The translations under genes and the position numbers were made by a program. A DNA stretch of 64,000 nt from Providencia rustigianii DSM 4541. GTDB lineage: Bacteria; Pseudomonadota; Gammaproteobacteria; Enterobacterales; Enterobacteriaceae. The notes beneath the pieces are model-generated. The model was not told the DNA's origin, searched no databases, and worked only from the letters and a program-made list of their open reading frames with translations. The first letter of the stretch is position 1, and the number at the start of each line of letters is the position of its first letter. Where the stretch lies: contig NZ_GG703821.1 of the NCBI RefSeq assembly GCF_000156395.1, positions 63,639 to 127,638 of the forward strand, written 5' to 3'. Of the stretch, positions 62,071 to 64,000 are shown piece by piece.

Positions 62071-62877
62071 ATGCCCTCTCGAACGATGAGGACAAACGCC
62101 GTCTTCGCTTTCTTATTTTTACTTTTATTTTCGAGTCTCAGTTTTGGCTCAACCAGTACTAGTACGATGCTGAAAAAAGACTTTGCACTGAAGCAAGCGC
62201 AAAGTACAAATCAAGCACAAACACCATTGCCTGATTTGCGTAAATACCCGTCTGGTACTGCACGTAAGAAAGCGTTTTTAAAAACGGTTGTCCCTGTGAT
62301 TGAAAAAGTCAATCAACAGATCATGGAAGAACGTAACTGGCTACTGTCAGTACGTACAAATGCCAAATGGAGCGCACAAGAACTACGTCGCCTGACTCAG
62401 ATCTGTGATAGCTATGGCATTAACTGCAGCAACCCAAAACGTATTAATTGGGATAAACTGTTAAGTCGTGTTGATATCATGCCAACACATTTAGTTGCGA
62501 CACAAGCAGCAACAGAGTCTGGTTGGGGTACATCTCAGCTTGCTCAACAAAATGGAAATTTATTTGGGATGCGCTGTGGTAGCGGCTGTCAGACCAAGAA
62601 AGGAAAGATTAAAGGCTATTCAACGTACTCTTCAGTGGAAGAGACAGTAACAGCCTATATGAAGAACATGAATACCCATAATGCGTATGAGTCATTACGT
62701 CATTCACGCGCTAAGCAGCGTAAATCGCAAGATGAGCTAGACTCAGTCAAGCTGATTAATGACATGAAAGGGTACTCAGAATTAGGTTCGTCATATAACC
62801 GCTATCTGAAAGAGATGTACGCGAGCAACGAAGAATTGATTACACAAGCTCAAAAAAGAGCAGCGACTCGCAGTTAA
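62071..62877 (+). CDS. bax: Bax-like glucosaminidase
   Basis: 268-residue secreted protein matching E. coli Bax (274). A signal peptide (cleaved near LSFG) and a charged spacer are followed by the glucosaminidase domain: MPTHLVATQAATESGWGTSQLAQQNGNLFGMRCGSGC, with the catalytic glutamate in ATESGWG (about Glu149), then IKGYSTYSSVEETVTAYMKNMNTHNAYESLR. It is expected to cut N-acetylglucosamine bonds in peptidoglycan in the periplasm. Monocistronic with its own terminator. Confidence 0.92.
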   Translation: MPSRTMRTNAVFAFLFLLLFSSLSFGSTSTSTMLKKDFALKQAQSTNQAQTPLPDLRKYPSGTARKKAFLKTVVPVIEKVNQQIMEERNWLLSVRTNAKWSAQELRRLTQICDSYGINCSNPKRINWDKLLSRVDIMPTHLVATQAATESGWGTSQLAQQNGNLFGMRCGSGCQTKKGKIKGYSTYSSVEETVTAYMKNMNTHNAYESLRHSRAKQRKSQDELDSVKLINDMKGYSELGSSYNRYLKEMYASNEELITQAQKRAATRS

Positions 62878-62910
62878 TTTGTATCAACACACCAGGTACA
62901 ACAATATAAA

Positions 62911-62940
62911 AATCCACTTTTTCGGAAGTGGATTTTTTTT
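62911..62940 (+). terminator. Terminator of bax
   Basis: 9-bp stem AATCCACTT / AAGTGGATT followed by six or more T residues, 33 bp after the bax stop. Confidence 0.92.
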
Positions 62941-63003
62941 GCAGTTTTTCTCATCCACTCGAAATATGACAACCCACCCCACCCCAGCTATACTTCTTAG
63001 ACT

Positions 63004-63031
63004 TTGAATCTTGAATCTTGAATCTTGAATC
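63004..63031. repeat. Tandem heptamer repeat, TTGAATC x4
   Basis: Four perfect head-to-tail copies of TTGAATC in the non-coding region between the bax terminator and the MBOAT gene. Such short tandem arrays can vary in copy number between strains. Confidence 0.95.
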
Positions 63032-63059
63032 GTTTATTTTTCTTTTCATCCTCCGTTTT

Positions 63060-63215
63060 ACTCTAAATAATTCGGATTTTAGGTAGGCGGCAAGAGAAGA
63101 TATCTCTAGGAGCATACATAAGTATGTGACTAGAGTAGCTGAGCGTAGCCAACACCCCTAGAATTCGAAGTATGACGAGTAAATTGAAATATGACGAAAT
63201 TCCGATTGCATAGGG
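63060..63215. repeat. Dispersed enterobacterial intergenic repeat with hairpin
   Basis: A non-coding block with an internal stem-loop: CTCTAG (63104-63109) / CTAGAG (63130-63135) enclosing CATAC / GTATG (63113-63117 and 63122-63126). It includes stretches such as GGCGGCAAG, GAGCGTAGCCAACAC and GAAGTATGACGAG, which I recall from intergenic repeats of Yersinia, Photorhabdus, Serratia and relatives. GAAGTATGAC/GAAATATGAC recurs at 62961, 63167 and 63186. A genome search would settle copy number and borders. Confidence 0.55.
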
Positions 63216-63266
63216 GAAAAGAATAAATATTATGGTGCACCATAACAATTAACATCTGAGTCTATT

Positions 63267-64000
63267 ATGAATTTTTTCTCATTTGAGTTTCTTGGCTCGT
63301 TTTTGGTTTTTTTTCTTATTTATTGGGGCTGCCAACCCAGCGCAAAATTACAAAATGGGTTGCTAATCACCGCTAGCTATTTTTTTGTTTATTCCTTTAG
63401 CCCTGATTTTGCTTATATTCTATTTGGCTACACATTATTTATCTATTTACTAACCAATTGGGCAACCGTTTGGTTATCCAATCGCTGGATTTACACCCTT
63501 TTAGGTATTGCCATCATTGGCTGCTTTACCGCATTTAAATACTATTCTTTCTTTCAAGAAACCATACAACAGACTCTCGATAAATTTGGATTCAGTGTTG
63601 GGTTACCGATCCTTGAATTATTGGCTCCGTTAGGTCTTTCTTTCTACGCATTCCATTCGGTAAGTTATACGGTGTCTGTGTGCCGTAAAGAAATTGAAAA
63701 AGCAGATTTTTTTGATGTGGTACTGTATTTGGCTTTCTTCCCAAGTATTGTGGCGGGTCCAATTAATCGCGCAAAAAACTTTCTACCACAAATTCAGACA
63801 GAAAGTCGCAACATCCTTGATTCTCGACGCGCAATTTTGCTGATTAGCTTAGCGTTGGTGAAGCTTTTTCTGTTTAGTTCTTATCTGGCTGAAAATTATG
63901 TTAACCCCGTTTTTGATGCCCCAACAGGCTATAGCGCGGGCGAAATATTAATTGCTACCTATGCCTATGCGTGGAATATCTACTTTAACTTTTCCGGTTA
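63267..64000 (+). CDS. MBOAT-family O-acyltransferase, N-terminal part
   Basis: The gene starts at 63267 and runs off the right edge; 244 residues are visible. It is a polytopic membrane protein (MNFFSFEFLGSFLVFFLIYW at the start) with MBOAT/AlgI/DltB features: LAPLGLSFYAFHSVSYTVSVCRKEIEKADFFDVVLYLAFFPSIVAGPINRAKNFLPQI (about residues 118-176). These proteins move acyl groups across the inner membrane for O-acetylation of polysaccharide or D-alanylation-like modification, usually with a partner esterase encoded next door. The ribosome site is weak. The catalytic histidine lies beyond the window. Confidence 0.88.
   Translation, partial: MNFFSFEFLGSFLVFFLIYWGCQPSAKLQNGLLITASYFFVYSFSPDFAYILFGYTLFIYLLTNWATVWLSNRWIYTLLGIAIIGCFTAFKYYSFFQETIQQTLDKFGFSVGLPILELLAPLGLSFYAFHSVSYTVSVCRKEIEKADFFDVVLYLAFFPSIVAGPINRAKNFLPQIQTESRNILDSRRAILLISLALVKLFLFSSYLAENYVNPVFDAPTGYSAGEILIATYAYAWNIYFNFSG

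Noticed and set aside
1-64000. CRISPR arrays, tRNA/rRNA genes, insertion sequences, prophage genes
   Set aside because: None could be recognised; no transposase or integrase frame, no regularly spaced repeats, no tRNA-like cloverleaf noticed.

Overview
The window looks like a chromosomal segment of a low-GC enterobacterium of the Proteus/Providencia/Morganella group, most likely Providencia. The basis is AT-rich composition, enterobacterial gene types (deoC/deoR, RNase BN, dcuC, bax, soxR), a fimbrial operon in the MR/P gene order, and an MrpJ-like regulator. Species assignment is inference; no rRNA or tRNA gene was found.

Layout. 1-2000: deoxyribose utilisation (partial PfkB kinase, divergent deoC and deoR). 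2007-3517: RNase BN and a DoxX protein. 4220-9886: a chaperone-usher fimbrial operon (pilin, chaperone, usher, tip adhesin, second chaperone), then an AraC regulator. 10783-18335 (minus): a second fimbrial operon in MR/P order, headed by an MrpJ-like HTH gene. 19088-22584: a flavin reductase, an antitoxin/PIN-toxin pair whose toxin carries a premature stop, and a Na+/H+ antiporter. 22861-42067: a catabolic island of two minus-strand operons around an AraC/XylS-type activator. 42263-47246: SoxR and a divergent RND efflux pair preceded by a good SoxR box. 47310-55440: an ArnT-like transferase, a MetY-like sulfhydrylase, an amino-acid transporter, DcuC and a carbohydrate porin. 55677-62877: RecX, a DUF4026-type protein, a coupled three-gene outer-membrane operon, and bax. 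The right edge holds a dispersed repeat and the start of an MBOAT acyltransferase gene.

The most interesting system is the catabolic island. One operon (36048-42067) encodes an SDR, a StyA-like flavin monooxygenase with its reductase, an isatin-hydrolase/kynurenine-formamidase-type hydrolase, a phytoene-desaturase-like FAD oxidoreductase and an outer-membrane protein of the phenol-degradation type. The other (22861-33833) encodes IorA/IorB 2-oxoacid:ferredoxin oxidoreductase, a 4HBT thioesterase, an anthraniloyl/salicylyl-CoA hydroxylase fused to an old-yellow-enzyme domain, a gentisate-type dioxygenase, an FAA hydrolase, a nitrilase-superfamily enzyme, a maleate isomerase and a MarR regulator. 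Together they can be read as a complete indole route: indole -> isatin -> isatinate -> anthraniloyl-CoA -> 5-hydroxyanthranilate -> maleamylpyruvate -> pyruvate + maleamate -> maleate -> fumarate. In this reading IorAB forms the CoA thioester by oxidative decarboxylation, so no CoA ligase is needed, and none is present. Tandem XylS-like operator motifs (TGCA-N6-GGNTA, 20-bp period) lie upstream of the SDR operon and twice in the region between iorA and the AraC gene, tying the two operons together.
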